Assembly: GCA_030412945.1 (NCBI GenBank)
Contig: JAUHJS010000003.1
Coordinates: 187,507 to 251,506 of the forward strand
Origin: Shiella aurantiaca
Lineage (GTDB): Bacteria; Bacteroidota; Bacteroidia; Cytophagales; Cyclobacteriaceae
Reading direction: 5' to 3'
DNA length: 64,000 nt
The translations under genes were made by a program, and so were the position numbers. The notes under the pieces are model-generated. The model did no database searches and was not told where the DNA came from. It worked only from the letters and a program-made list of their open reading frames with translations. Shown one piece after another: positions 18,090 to 28,057 of the stretch. Numbering within the stretch: position 1 is the stretch's first letter; each line of letters starts with the position of its first letter.

Positions 18090-21000
18090 ATGAAAAACCA
18101 ATTTCTTTTTCTTGAACCTTTCTTAAGGGGCAAAAGCAAGTGGAAAGTACTTATGCTCAGCCTAGCGCTGATGTTTTGTACGTCATCCCTGCTGCTAGCC
18201 CAAAGTTATTTCACAGAGTTTGCCACAGGCATACAAGGGAGTAACGATAAATATACTAATAATGCCTTTGTGGATTCCCTAGGTAATTTATGGGTAGTAG
18301 GTGGATTTGCCGGTTCGGCCGATTTTAATCCCGACCCTGCTGTGGCATATCTGCTACAGACAAATTTAAATACTACACTTCGCACCGATCCGTACATAGC
18401 ACGCTATGGTACTAACGGAGAGTTTCTTAGTGCGGTGAACCCCTTTATGTCCAACTCTGCATTTAATGACCGAGCCTATGATGTAGCCGGAACGAAGAGC
18501 GGGTATGTATATTACTCTACTGGATCCGAAGTAGGGAGAGGTACCTTAGGAAAATATGACTTAGCCGGAGCCTTGCAATGGGAAATACTCCTTTTAAAAG
18601 GTGGTCCAGGTACCCAACAGCATATTACGTATCCTTATGCTTTGGATACGGATGAAGAAGATAACCTATATGTGACAGGTGCTTATCAGGGTACTATGCA
18701 ATTTATCCAAACGCCTACCATTACCAGTCGTACCAGCAATAACTTGTTAAGTGGATGGTGGGGCAAGTATTCCGCAGATGGGCAAACCTTGGAGTGGTTA
18801 CATACCTTCACCGATACCAATGCCATTGGTTATGATATTGAGGTAGATACACTCAACGACCGCGTACTGGTACTTGGTACCTTGGTAGGAACGGTTGATT
18901 TTGATTTCTCTGAGGGCAGTGCCTTGGTAGCGGCACATCCAAGTGCTCGTTCCTTATTTCTAGCCGAATACTCAACGGTAGACGGTTCGTTTATCCGTGT
19001 AAATGCCTTGGGCAATGTTACGGCCAGTAATTTTGAAACTATCGGTGCACGCTTGGCTGTAGATGCCAATGGGGATGTATATGTAGCCGGACACCTAATG
19101 AACGGTGCCGTGGATTTTGATTTGGGAGCTTCTGCAGCTATGTATACACCCATAGGTTCATGGGATGCTTTCTTAGTCAAGTATTCTCTTTCGGGTAATG
19201 AGTATCAATTTGAATGGCTAAAGTCAATATCGGGTTCATCCAACAATGAATTTACCCGCGACCTCGATATTTTAGCCAATGGAAATATCCTTTGGTCTAC
19301 CAGTGCGGCCAGTATGAGTATAATCGTGGGAGGAGGCGCTAACCTAAGTGCTTTGGGCAGTAGCGATATTGTTCTTATGGAGTATAATCCAGCCGATGGG
19401 ACCGTGGTAAATCAATTGCGCCTTGGAGGCAATGAAGAAGATTATGCTTTCACCGCTCCCTCAGCCAGTGGCTTTGCTGTGGTGGGAACTACCGCCACCA
19501 ATAGTATTGACTTTCAAGGGGAGAACGGAACGCTTACCTTCACTGCACCTAATTCCGGTGGATATCATATTTTCTTCAATCAGTTTGTGCCCTGCGAAGC
19601 ACCAGCTATGGTAAGTCAAACCACTGGGCCAATCGAAATCTGTGAAGGAACTGCTCTCTTATTAGAATCAGAAGTGACTGGAAGCGGATTAAATTACCAG
19701 TGGAGAAAAGATGGGCAAGATATTGATGGCGCTACCTCAGCTAGCTACGAAATTGCAAGCACCAGCTTTACCGATGCGGCTACTTATTCTTTAGCGGTAA
19801 CCGGACTCTGCGGTACGATTACTTCTACTGATATTAGCGTAACAATCAATGATTCTCCTAATCCGTATGTGGTGCAATACCGCGATTCATTGTATGCGGT
19901 GTTCAGTGCAAATGCTGCTTTTACCGAGGCAGAAGCCAATAGTGCCGGAAAGGCCTATGTTTGGTACAAGGATGATGTCGATTTAGGCTTAGCCAGCACC
20001 TCCTACAAAATTTTTGCCACCGAACCCGGTGATTATAGAGTGGAAGTGACTGAAAATAACTGCACGGGAGCCTCTACCGCTTACAGGGTAGGTAGAACCT
20101 TTTATGTCAATCGCCTAAGTGCCGTTACAAATGGTGATGGAAGCTCTTGGGAAAGCCCTTTCTTGAGTCTGCACGATGCGCTTTCAGTAGCGGTAAGTGG
20201 TGATCAGGTGTGGGTAGCCCAAGGTACCTATCGCCCCAGTACATCTGACCGTTTGGTGCGATTTACGGTTCCTTCCGGGGTGAAAGTTTTCGGAGGCTTT
20301 GCAGGTACTGAAACAGATCCAAGCGAACGTGCTTTAGGGCAATACACTATTTTGAATGGTGACATCAATGGTGATGATGACGGATTGGTTAATCTATCTA
20401 ACACTACCATGGTGGATAATAGCCTTACCTTGATGTATCTGGAAAATCCTAAGGGGAATGTCGTAGACGGCTTCATCTTCCAGCGTGGATTTGCCAACTA
20501 CACCAACTCGGATGTGAATGGTCAGCAAGCAGCAGGATTGTTTGTATATGCTATTGATGAACAAGACAATAGCGTGACAGTAAGAAATGTAATGTTCCGT
20601 GATAATGCCGCGGTTTTTGGTGCCAGCTTCTTAGTTAGAAATGATGTAGGTGCCAGCAACTTAAGCTCCACTTTCGAAAATTGTATCTTCCTGAGAAACA
20701 GTGCCGAAATAGCCGCAGGCGGTTCAGCCGTAAACTTTGGTACAAACACCAATACGCGCAATGTGCTTACCATGGTCAATTGTTATTTTGAGAATAATAA
20801 TTCTACCAATTTCAGAAATGCAGGATGGGGAATGGGTACCATCATGGGCACCAATACCACCAATGGGGGCACAGTAGAAGTGGAGTTCGTTAACTCTACC
20901 TTTATCAATAATTCGGCTATCCAAACCACGGGTACGCTCTTCCGTCTTTATACCAACAATAGTAATCCCAATCGCTATACCTTCCGCAATTCGGTGATTC

Positions 21001-23543
21001 AGCAGGCGGGTGCACAAACCGAAATCTTGTTCAGAAACGATGGAGGAGCGCATAATTTAGGTTTCTATGCTACCGATATGTGGGGCAATGTACCTACTCC
21101 TCAAAGTGCTAATTTTACCTACTTCGCTTCCGATATTTATAATCATACACAAACATTTGAGTCTACCACCTTTGGCGGTGAGGAATTGAAAACGCCTACC
21201 AACTGTAGCCGTTCTATGGATGAAGGTACATTGACAGATGTGGCCAATAAACTTCCGAATACTGATCTTTTAGGTAATCCGCGCCAAGCCGGAACCATTG
21301 ATAGAGGGGCGATTGAAGTCTTAGGTAGTAAGTTGTTTCCGCTTCAAAGTGTAGCCATAGTTGGAGGAGGTACATTTTGCCAATCTGATTCCGTGGCTTT
21401 GGAGGTAAATATTTCGGGTGATTTTACTGCTATTGAATGGAAGAAATATGGCTCAAATGAGGTGTTTGGAACTGATACTTTACTAATTCTTAATCCTGCC
21501 TTGGCAGAACAATCGGCCACCTATTACGCCACAGTAAGTAATCAATGTAATACATTAAGTACAGGAGGAGCCACAGTTACGATTAACCCCACTACCGAAA
21601 TCCTTTCCATAACGCCTTCTACCGCAGTTTGTGAAAACAGCGCACTTGATTTGAATGTGGAAGCCCAAGGTGCCAATTTGGAATACCAGTGGTTCTTTAA
21701 TGGTTCGGCTATCGATGGAGCTACATCCACTAAGTATTCTATTGCCCAAGTAGATGCCAATACTTCAGGTGATTATTCGGTTCGCTTAATTGGAACTTGC
21801 GGCACGCTCATCTCAGAGGCAATTAGTGTAGGGACGACTTCTACTACTGAGATTTCACAGCAGCCTCAGCCCGTTTCGGCTTGTTTCAATGAAGAGGTGA
21901 GCTTGAGTATTTTGGCAAACGGGGCCACTGGCTATCAGTGGTTCAGAAATAATATTGAAGTGGCAGGTGCTACCGAATCTACCTTAACACTAAACGTATC
22001 TGAGGCCACTACGGGTAACTATTATTGTATCGTAACAGGTTGTACAGAAAACGTAACCAGCGAAACGGTTGCCGTAGGAGCCTTAGATCCCTTGGTTATT
22101 AATTCTGTATCAGAAGGCCAAGAAGCCTGTCTTGGCTCTGAAATCAACCTCTCGGTAAATGCCAGCGGTACTAACCTAAGCTATCAATGGTTGAAAGATG
22201 GAGTGCTAATTGACAATGCTACCTCTGCAAGTTTAGTAATAGCCAGTTTTTCTTCCAGCGATGCAGGTAGTTACATGGTAGAAGTAAGCAGCGATTGCGG
22301 TAGTACTTCTTCCACGGCCATTGTTCTTAGCGAAGCAGCAGCATTAAGTATAACAAATACCTACGGAGCAGCTGCCTATTGCGAAGGGGCTAATTTCACC
22401 CTTGGCGTAAGCGCTACAGGTGCTATTACCTATCAATGGTATAAAGATGATGTGGCCATAGAAAATGCTACTCAAGCCGAATATGTAGTAACCAGCGCAC
22501 TCAATGCCGATGAAGGCGTATACCGTTGCGAACTTACCGGTTGCGAGGGAACCCTAAGCACCGATAATATGGTGGTGAATGTGTATCAGACACCAAGCGT
22601 GAGCAGTACCACAGGCGATGGCTTGTATTGCTTGGGTGCGAGTGTTACGCTAAGCACTGAAGCTACAGGCGATGCCTTGAATTATCAGTGGTATTTCAAT
22701 GGACTAGCCATAGGCAATGCCACTACTGCCAGCTATTCGTTCAGCCTAAGTACCGAAACAGAAGGAAGCTATTACTGCTATGTGTACAATACCTGCACAG
22801 GCGCGTATTCAGCTAGTCAGGCAGTATTCGCTATCGATGCGCCCTATTTTACCGGTGAAAGTGCCCCCTATATGTATTGCGAAGGGCAAACCTTAGAGAT
22901 AGGAGCTTATCCGAATGTGGAAGCTGATACCTACCAATGGTATTTTGAAAACACCCCGATAGAAGGAGCTACTGGTCAAGTATTAGTTATCGAAAACCTT
23001 AGTCCAGATAATACAGGAAACTATTCATGTGAGGCAAGCAATTGTTCCGGAACGGGTGTGTACTATCAATATGTGGAGGTAATGGCCAACCAAATCCCAA
23101 CGGTTATAGAATCATCGGGTGTGCTTTCTTCCTCTCTTCAGGCGGATGGATATCAATGGTATCAAAACGGCCAAGCCATTCCTAATGCCAACGGACAAAA
23201 CTATAGCCCATCAGAAACTGGCGATTACAGTGTACAACTGTATTTTGAAAGAGGATGCGGTGGAACTTCCGAACCCTATACTTTTAATGTTTTGGGTATC
23301 TCCGATGAGCTGAGCCGCGAAACTGTGGTGTATCCTAATCCAGCACAGGGTGTACTATTCATCAAAGAAGCCGCTGGTGCAGAAATCCAAGCTGTGGAAC
23401 TGATGGAAGCAAGCGGTAAAGTGGTAAGACGCTTCCGTGCCAAACCTAGCCAAATTGATGTGCAAGATTTAACGAAAGGCGTGTATTTACTAAAAATAAC
23501 CTACCTAAATGGACGTGTGGTGAAAAGGGTGGTGATTGAATAA
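18090..23543 (+). CDS. Giant multidomain T9SS-secreted surface protein
   Basis: An 1817-residue exported protein. The order is a signal peptide with a long basic n-region (hydrophobic core near residues 20-35), SBBP-like propeller repeats to about residue 490 (DSLGNLWVVGGFAGSADFNP) and an Ig-like domain (about 500-605). A right-handed beta-helix region follows (about 670-1085, FYVNRLSAVTNGDGSSWESP). Then come about eight Ig-like domains with the recurring YQWxxxGxxIxxAT core, and a type A T9SS sorting domain (VYPNPAQGVLFI to KRVVIE). No enzymatic motif is seen; adhesion or matrix binding is likely. ATG 18090 is chosen over a TTG 39 nt upstream. It lies after a two-component pair and ends in a strong terminator. 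Confidence 0.92.
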   Translation: MKNQFLFLEPFLRGKSKWKVLMLSLALMFCTSSLLLAQSYFTEFATGIQGSNDKYTNNAFVDSLGNLWVVGGFAGSADFNPDPAVAYLLQTNLNTTLRTDPYIARYGTNGEFLSAVNPFMSNSAFNDRAYDVAGTKSGYVYYSTGSEVGRGTLGKYDLAGALQWEILLLKGGPGTQQHITYPYALDTDEEDNLYVTGAYQGTMQFIQTPTITSRTSNNLLSGWWGKYSADGQTLEWLHTFTDTNAIGYDIEVDTLNDRVLVLGTLVGTVDFDFSEGSALVAAHPSARSLFLAEYSTVDGSFIRVNALGNVTASNFETIGARLAVDANGDVYVAGHLMNGAVDFDLGASAAMYTPIGSWDAFLVKYSLSGNEYQFEWLKSISGSSNNEFTRDLDILANGNILWSTSAASMSIIVGGGANLSALGSSDIVLMEYNPADGTVVNQLRLGGNEEDYAFTAPSASGFAVVGTTATNSIDFQGENGTLTFTAPNSGGYHIFFNQFVPCEAPAMVSQTTGPIEICEGTALLLESEVTGSGLNYQWRKDGQDIDGATSASYEIASTSFTDAATYSLAVTGLCGTITSTDISVTINDSPNPYVVQYRDSLYAVFSANAAFTEAEANSAGKAYVWYKDDVDLGLASTSYKIFATEPGDYRVEVTENNCTGASTAYRVGRTFYVNRLSAVTNGDGSSWESPFLSLHDALSVAVSGDQVWVAQGTYRPSTSDRLVRFTVPSGVKVFGGFAGTETDPSERALGQYTILNGDINGDDDGLVNLSNTTMVDNSLTLMYLENPKGNVVDGFIFQRGFANYTNSDVNGQQAAGLFVYAIDEQDNSVTVRNVMFRDNAAVFGASFLVRNDVGASNLSSTFENCIFLRNSAEIAAGGSAVNFGTNTNTRNVLTMVNCYFENNNSTNFRNAGWGMGTIMGTNTTNGGTVEVEFVNSTFINNSAIQTTGTLFRLYTNNSNPNRYTFRNSVIQQAGAQTEILFRNDGGAHNLGFYATDMWGNVPTPQSANFTYFASDIYNHTQTFESTTFGGEELKTPTNCSRSMDEGTLTDVANKLPNTDLLGNPRQAGTIDRGAIEVLGSKLFPLQSVAIVGGGTFCQSDSVALEVNISGDFTAIEWKKYGSNEVFGTDTLLILNPALAEQSATYYATVSNQCNTLSTGGATVTINPTTEILSITPSTAVCENSALDLNVEAQGANLEYQWFFNGSAIDGATSTKYSIAQVDANTSGDYSVRLIGTCGTLISEAISVGTTSTTEISQQPQPVSACFNEEVSLSILANGATGYQWFRNNIEVAGATESTLTLNVSEATTGNYYCIVTGCTENVTSETVAVGALDPLVINSVSEGQEACLGSEINLSVNASGTNLSYQWLKDGVLIDNATSASLVIASFSSSDAGSYMVEVSSDCGSTSSTAIVLSEAAALSITNTYGAAAYCEGANFTLGVSATGAITYQWYKDDVAIENATQAEYVVTSALNADEGVYRCELTGCEGTLSTDNMVVNVYQTPSVSSTTGDGLYCLGASVTLSTEATGDALNYQWYFNGLAIGNATTASYSFSLSTETEGSYYCYVYNTCTGAYSASQAVFAIDAPYFTGESAPYMYCEGQTLEIGAYPNVEADTYQWYFENTPIEGATGQVLVIENLSPDNTGNYSCEASNCSGTGVYYQYVEVMANQIPTVIESSGVLSSSLQADGYQWYQNGQAIPNANGQNYSPSETGDYSVQLYFERGCGGTSEPYTFNVLGISDELSRETVVYPNPAQGVLFIKEAAGAEIQAVELMEASGKVVRRFRAKPSQIDVQDLTKGVYLLKITYLNGRVVKRVVIE

Positions 23544-23570
23544 CCGCCCATACTCTTGGTTTACCTTAAA

Positions 23571-23598
23571 GGCCGCCTCAAAAGGGCGGCTTTTTTTT
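23571..23598 (+). terminator. Intrinsic terminator
   Basis: GCCGCC (23572-23577) pairs with GGCGGC (23585-23590) around TCAAAAG, followed by eight T. It ends transcription of the giant secreted protein gene. Confidence 0.88.
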
Positions 23599-23599
23599 C

Positions 23600-23607
23600 T
23601 ATTTTTG
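23600..23607 (+). promoter_or_regulatory. Candidate -7 box before the MORN-protein gene
   Basis: TATTTTTG matches TAnnTTTG exactly, 46 nt before the ATG and directly after the preceding terminator. No TTG is present at the expected -33 position. Confidence 0.4.
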
Positions 23608-23653
23608 CAATAAATGCAGCGGAAAATCAGTTTCTATCCAAAGCCTTATTGTT

Positions 23654-24937
23654 ATGAAAAATACCTTTCTTTTTATTGCCTTTTGCTTGATGGGCCTAAG
23701 CGCCTTGGCGCAACAAAAAGTAAATACCTATTACGATAGCCTCCGCGAAATACCCAAAGAGGAATATTTCATTCTTCAGCAAGATAGCAGCCTTATCGAT
23801 GGTGTTTATGTGCGTTTTTATCCACAGGGCGAGGTGCAAATGAAAGGGCAGTTTGTGCAAGGAAGTAAAGAAGGTGTTTTCACGGAGTATTATCCCAGTG
23901 GAGTGGTGCAACGCCTCATTCAGTACCAAAACAACCGAAAAGAAGGAGAACTCAAGGTGTTTGATGAGGCCGGACAATTGGTTCAAACCGGTTTTTTCCG
24001 AAACGATACCCTCTCAGGGGCATTAGTAACCTATTATGAACCCGGTAAAATCCGCAGCGAGTCGCTATTCCAAGGGGGCAAACCCGATGGCCTCGTGAAA
24101 GAATACTATCCCGATGGCGCCATCAAAGAAGAAATCCCCTATGCCAATGGTAAGCAAAACGGAGTCTATAAAAGCTATTATGAAGGCGGCAAGATCAAAC
24201 TGCAGGCCGAATATGTAGACGGTATGCTGCAAGGCGATTTCACCACCTATTTCCTCAACGGACAAGTAGAAACCGAAGCGCAGTTTAGCAAAGGGAAGAA
24301 AAACGGTAAATTCAGGAATTATAGTGAGAAAGGGCAATTGCTGATGGAAGGTAGCCTGAGTGAAGGCGTATTGGATGGTGCAGTGAAAATATATTACCCT
24401 GAGGGAAACCTGAAAAGCGATTTCAGCTATGCTAAAGGATTTAAAGAAGGAAAAAATACCAGTTTTTATCCCAATGGAAAGCCCAAGGAAATCAGCAAAT
24501 ACAGCAATTCCGAAAAAGACTACTTTACCGAAACCTACGATTCTTTAGGTCGATTGATGACCGAAAAAAACTATTTGAATGGGGTAGCCCATGGCACTTG
24601 GAAAACTTATCATAATAACGGGCAATTGAAACTGGTGGAAAACTTCACCAATGGACGCTTAAATGGGCCACGTACCGAGTATTCATCTGAAGGCGTATTG
24701 GTGCTAAAAAGCGAATTCCAAAACGATTTGAAAGTAGCAGCCGAAAAGGCTTTTTACCCCAACGGAAAACCTTTGTATGAGTGTAGCTACAGCTTCAATA
24801 AAAAGCATGGGCTTTTTAAAGCCTTTTATGAAAACGGAGCTTTGAAAGAGGAGGGAAGCTATGCGGGAAACAAGAAAGTGGGCATTTGGAAGGAGTTTGA
24901 TGCTGAGGGTAAGCTCATCAATGAAATAAAGTATTAG
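23654..24937 (+). CDS. Secreted MORN-repeat protein
   Basis: A 427-residue protein with signal peptide MKNTFLFIAFCLMGLSALAQ, then roughly fifteen tandem MORN-type repeats of about 23 residues. The core is GxxxxYYPxGxxKxExxYxNGKxxG (for example YYPDGAIKEEIPYANGKQNG). The repeats form extended beta-hairpin arrays. Database entries often label such proteins YwqK-family antitoxins, but no toxin gene is adjacent and that label is unsafe here. A role in the periplasm or at the surface is inferred from the signal peptide. It precedes purC but probably has separate transcription. Confidence 0.88.
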   Translation: MKNTFLFIAFCLMGLSALAQQKVNTYYDSLREIPKEEYFILQQDSSLIDGVYVRFYPQGEVQMKGQFVQGSKEGVFTEYYPSGVVQRLIQYQNNRKEGELKVFDEAGQLVQTGFFRNDTLSGALVTYYEPGKIRSESLFQGGKPDGLVKEYYPDGAIKEEIPYANGKQNGVYKSYYEGGKIKLQAEYVDGMLQGDFTTYFLNGQVETEAQFSKGKKNGKFRNYSEKGQLLMEGSLSEGVLDGAVKIYYPEGNLKSDFSYAKGFKEGKNTSFYPNGKPKEISKYSNSEKDYFTETYDSLGRLMTEKNYLNGVAHGTWKTYHNNGQLKLVENFTNGRLNGPRTEYSSEGVLVLKSEFQNDLKVAAEKAFYPNGKPLYECSYSFNKKHGLFKAFYENGALKEEGSYAGNKKVGIWKEFDAEGKLINEIKY

Positions 24938-24976
24938 CATCTGAAATCCTCGGTTCTTTTTTCCAAGGATTAGTTC

Positions 24977-24984
24977 TATTTTTG
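24977..24984 (+). promoter_or_regulatory. Candidate -7 box just before purC
   Basis: TATTTTTG fits TAnnTTTG and ends 7 nt before the ATG. The predicted transcript would be leaderless or nearly so. No clear -33 TTG was found. Confidence 0.35.
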
Positions 24985-24991
24985 CCCCTGT

Positions 24992-25927
24992 ATGAGCCAG
25001 GGTATAAAACAAACCAATTTTACGTTTCCGGGACAAACCGGATTCTACAAAGGAAAAGTACGCGATGTGTATTATTTCCCCGATAAGCTAGTGATTGTAG
25101 CTACCGACAGAATATCCGCCTTCGATGTGGTTTTGCCGGAACCGATTCCTTACAAAGGGCAGGTGCTCAATACGATAGCAGCCAAATTTTTGTTGGCTAC
25201 CAAAGATATTGTACCCAACTGGTTGCAATCCGTACCCGATCCTAACGTAAGTATTGGACTATCCTGCGAAGCCTATGCCGTGGAAATGGTGGTTCGTGGC
25301 TATTTGGCCGGACATGCCTGGCGCGAGTACAAGGCGGGCAAGCGAAGCGTATGTGGAGTAAGCCTTCCCGAAGGTTTGAGGGAAAACGACAAATTACCTC
25401 AGCCTATCATCACACCTACCACCAAAGCACATGAAGGGCACGATGAGGATATTTCTCGTGAGGAAATCATCGCTAAAGGCATAGTAAAAGAAGCCGAGTA
25501 CGTACAATTGGAAAAATATGCCCTAGCCTTATTTGCCCGTGGTACTGAAATGGCGGCTGCTCAAGGATTGATTTTGGTGGATACCAAATATGAGTTTGGG
25601 AAATACAAGGATGAAATTTATTTGATTGATGAGATCCACACGCCTGATAGCTCACGTTATTTTTATGCCGATGGCTATGCCGAGCGTCAGCAAAGAGGCG
25701 AAGCCCAAAAGCAGCTTAGCAAAGAGTTTGTGCGCCAGTGGCTAATAGAAAATGGTTTTCAGGGAAAAGACGGACAAAAAGTGCCTGAAATGACCCCCGA
25801 AATCGTGAAAGGCATCACTGATCGCTACATCGAACTATACGAAAAAGTGACCGGAGAAAGCTTTGTAAGGGCAAATGCCTCAGAAATTGAGAAAAGAATT
25901 GAACAAAATATCCTACATTCGTTATAA
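24992..25927 (+). CDS. purC: Phosphoribosylaminoimidazole-succinocarboxamide synthase
   Basis: Purine biosynthesis: joins CAIR and aspartate to give SAICAR with ATP. The family pattern is clear: GKVRDVY near residue 20, [19 protein letters not shown] (31-49), [14 protein letters not shown] near residue 107, and [10 protein letters not shown] followed by [12 protein letters not shown] around residues 188-220. At 311 residues it is the longer eukaryote-like/Bacteroidota form rather than the 237-residue E. coli type. It begins a run of same-strand genes with STAS, rnz and a transporter. Confidence 0.96.
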   Translation: MSQGIKQTNFTFPGQTGFYKGKVRDVYYFPDKLVIVATDRISAFDVVLPEPIPYKGQVLNTIAAKFLLATKDIVPNWLQSVPDPNVSIGLSCEAYAVEMVVRGYLAGHAWREYKAGKRSVCGVSLPEGLRENDKLPQPIITPTTKAHEGHDEDISREEIIAKGIVKEAEYVQLEKYALALFARGTEMAAAQGLILVDTKYEFGKYKDEIYLIDEIHTPDSSRYFYADGYAERQQRGEAQKQLSKEFVRQWLIENGFQGKDGQKVPEMTPEIVKGITDRYIELYEKVTGESFVRANASEIEKRIEQNILHSL

Positions 25928-25960
25928 GGAATACGCCACCGTGGCATAAACTAAAGTATT

Positions 25961-26341
25961 ATGAAATTTACCGTTGATAAGCAGGAGAAATATTGTACCG
26001 TTACCCTTCACAATGAGAAGTTGGATAGCACTATTGCCCCCGCGCTGAAAAGTGAGCTTGTAACCTTCCATGCCGAAGGTGTGAAGAATGTGATTTTGGA
26101 TTTGTCCGAAGTGAAATATACCGATTCATCTGGTTTGAGTGCCTTACTAGTAGGCAATAGAATCTTCTCCGAAGAAGGTGGTCTATTTGTAATCACTTCT
26201 CCCACAGAGCATACCCTTAAGTTGATTAAGATTTCGCAATTAGAAAGCGTCCTTACCATAGCCCCTAGTTTGGAGGAAGCAAAGGATGCCGTTTTTATGA
26301 ACGAAATCGAAAATGACTTAAAAAGCGGGATGAACGAGTAA
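25961..26341 (+). CDS. STAS-domain anti-sigma-factor antagonist-like protein
   Basis: A 126-residue single-domain STAS protein. The phosphorylatable serine pattern is intact: TDSSGLSALL with Ser57 at the position used in SpoIIAA, preceded by VILDLSEVKY. Family members bind kinase-type anti-sigma factors or act in stressosome-like partner switching. No anti-sigma kinase or phosphatase gene is in the window, so the partner is unknown. It lies 33 nt after purC and its TAA directly abuts the rnz TTG start. Confidence 0.88.
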   Translation: MKFTVDKQEKYCTVTLHNEKLDSTIAPALKSELVTFHAEGVKNVILDLSEVKYTDSSGLSALLVGNRIFSEEGGLFVITSPTEHTLKLIKISQLESVLTIAPSLEEAKDAVFMNEIENDLKSGMNE

Positions 26342-27256
26342 TTGGCTCTTTCAGTTAAAATATTAGGAGCGAGCGCAGCCGCGCCCGCTCACCACCGCCA
26401 CCAAACGGCCCAGTTGCTTACCGCCAATGGAAGCAAGTACCTGATAGACTGCGGAGAAGGTACGCAAATGCAGCTTACACGCTACAAAGAAAAGCTGGCC
26501 AGCATTCATCATATCTTTATTAGCCATTTGCATGGCGACCATTACCTCGGGCTAATGGGTATCTTGAGCAGTCAGCATTTGCTGGGGCGTACTAAAGCCT
26601 TGCATTTATTCGGTCCACCCGATTTGCGCGAATTGATTTTAGTCAATCTGCGTATTTCTCAAACTTTACTCAATTTCGATATTATCTTCCATCCACTCGA
26701 AGGCGAATCGGGTAAGCTGATTTTTGAAGACAAGCAAGTGGAAGTATATCAGCTCAAAATGAACCACCGAATTGCCTGCTATGGATTTATGTTTCAAGAA
26801 AAACCTAAGCGTTATTCTCTAAGAAAAGAGAAACTCCCTGCGGGGCTTTCCCTACAAGAAATCGCCCTTTTGGTGCAAGGAAAGGATATCTATGATACAG
26901 AAGGCCAACTGGCTTATCGTGCTTCTGATCTTACCAAAGAACCGCCCGTTCCAGTAAAATACGCCTACTGTGCCGATACTGCTTATCACGAAGAAATTAT
27001 CCCTTGGATAGAAGGGGCGCATGGCTTATACCACGAGGCTACTTTTATGCAAGATATGGCCGCAAGGGCCAAAGAAACCTTTCATTCTACCACCATTCAA
27101 GCGGCTACTTTAGCGCAAAAAGCTAAGGTTCATCAATTAATCATTGGGCATTATTCTATCCGGTACAAAGACTTAACCCCCTTACTGGCCGAGGCGCAAA
27201 CAGTTTTCCCCAATACGCGTTTAGCCATCGAAGGCGAAAGTATTGTTTTTTCTTAA
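26342..27256 (+). CDS. rnz: Ribonuclease Z
   Basis: tRNA 3'-end processing endonuclease of the metallo-beta-lactamase fold. Zinc ligands are in SHLHGDHYLGL near residue 62, YCADTAYH near residue 212 and the C-terminal LIIGHYSIRY. The substrate loop and the flexible-arm region follow the short bacterial form (304 residues). The start must be the TTG directly after the STAS stop, because an in-frame stop precedes it and the next Met would cut away the first strands and DCGEGTQMQ. This suggests re-initiation from the upstream gene. Confidence 0.94.
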   Translation: MALSVKILGASAAAPAHHRHQTAQLLTANGSKYLIDCGEGTQMQLTRYKEKLASIHHIFISHLHGDHYLGLMGILSSQHLLGRTKALHLFGPPDLRELILVNLRISQTLLNFDIIFHPLEGESGKLIFEDKQVEVYQLKMNHRIACYGFMFQEKPKRYSLRKEKLPAGLSLQEIALLVQGKDIYDTEGQLAYRASDLTKEPPVPVKYAYCADTAYHEEIIPWIEGAHGLYHEATFMQDMAARAKETFHSTTIQAATLAQKAKVHQLIIGHYSIRYKDLTPLLAEAQTVFPNTRLAIEGESIVFS

Positions 27257-27265
27257 ACCCCAAGT

Positions 27266-28057
27266 ATGAAAGAATTTTTTCAGGATAAGCGCAAAACCCT
27301 TTTCATTTTTCTGGCCGGATTTTTCCTGACCAATGCCCTTATTGCGGAAATCATCGGCACCAAGATATTCTCCTTAGAAGCTACACTCGGACTCTTACCT
27401 GCGCAAATACAGCTTTGGGGCGACTGGATTCTTGATTTTAACCTCACAGCAGGAGTTATTCTATGGCCTTTTGTGTTTATCACTACCGACATCATTAATG
27501 AGTATTTCGGGAAATCGGGCGTGAAACGCATTAGTTTTCTTACGGCAGGTTTTATTGCCTATATGTTTTTAACCATTTATTTGGTCACGCTGTTAAGCCC
27601 AGCGCAGTTTTGGTTGGATGTAAACGCCACCGATGCCGATGGGCAGCCCACCAATATCAATCATGCGTTCAACACCATTTTTACCCAAGGCTTGGGCATT
27701 ATTGTGGGTTCACTACTGGCCTTTTTACTCGGGCAGCTGCTGGATGTATTCATTTTTCAGAAGTTAAGACGCATCACAGGTTCACGCATGATTTGGCTTA
27801 GGGCGACAGGTTCTACCTTGGTTTCGCAAGGGGTAGATAGTTTTGTGGTGCTTTTTATCGCCTTTTACTTTCTGGGCAATTGGTCTTTCGAGCAGGTATT
27901 GGCCGTTGGCATTATCAATTACCTTTACAAATTTGTGGTAGCCTTGGTATTAACGCCCCTCTTGTATATTGCCCATTACGGCATCGACCGCTATTTGGGA
28001 AAAGAGCTTTCAGAAAACATGATGCAGGAAGCCACCGAACAGCAAGGCTTCTTCTAA
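27266..28057 (+). CDS. Queuosine-precursor transporter family (VUT/YhhQ) membrane protein
   Basis: A 263-residue integral membrane protein with about six transmembrane helices. It has the family motifs NALIAEIIGTKIF, FITTDIINEYFGK and a SQGVDSFVVLFIAFY segment. Relatives such as E. coli YhhQ import queuine or preQ0 used in tRNA modification. Its position after rnz fits a tRNA-maturation context. The stop overlaps the stop of the convergent methyltransferase gene by 4 nt (CTAA). Confidence 0.9.
   Translation: MKEFFQDKRKTLFIFLAGFFLTNALIAEIIGTKIFSLEATLGLLPAQIQLWGDWILDFNLTAGVILWPFVFITTDIINEYFGKSGVKRISFLTAGFIAYMFLTIYLVTLLSPAQFWLDVNATDADGQPTNINHAFNTIFTQGLGIIVGSLLAFLLGQLLDVFIFQKLRRITGSRMIWLRATGSTLVSQGVDSFVVLFIAFYFLGNWSFEQVLAVGIINYLYKFVVALVLTPLLYIAHYGIDRYLGKELSENMMQEATEQQGFF

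Noticed and set aside
18090-23543. Repeats in the giant protein as a possible CRISPR or DNA tandem array
   Set aside because: Repetition is at the protein level (Ig-like units of about 80-90 residues) with diverged DNA; there are no short identical repeats with spacers.
23654-24937. MORN protein as an antitoxin (YwqK label)
   Set aside because: It carries a signal peptide and has no toxin neighbour; the label is a family-name artefact.
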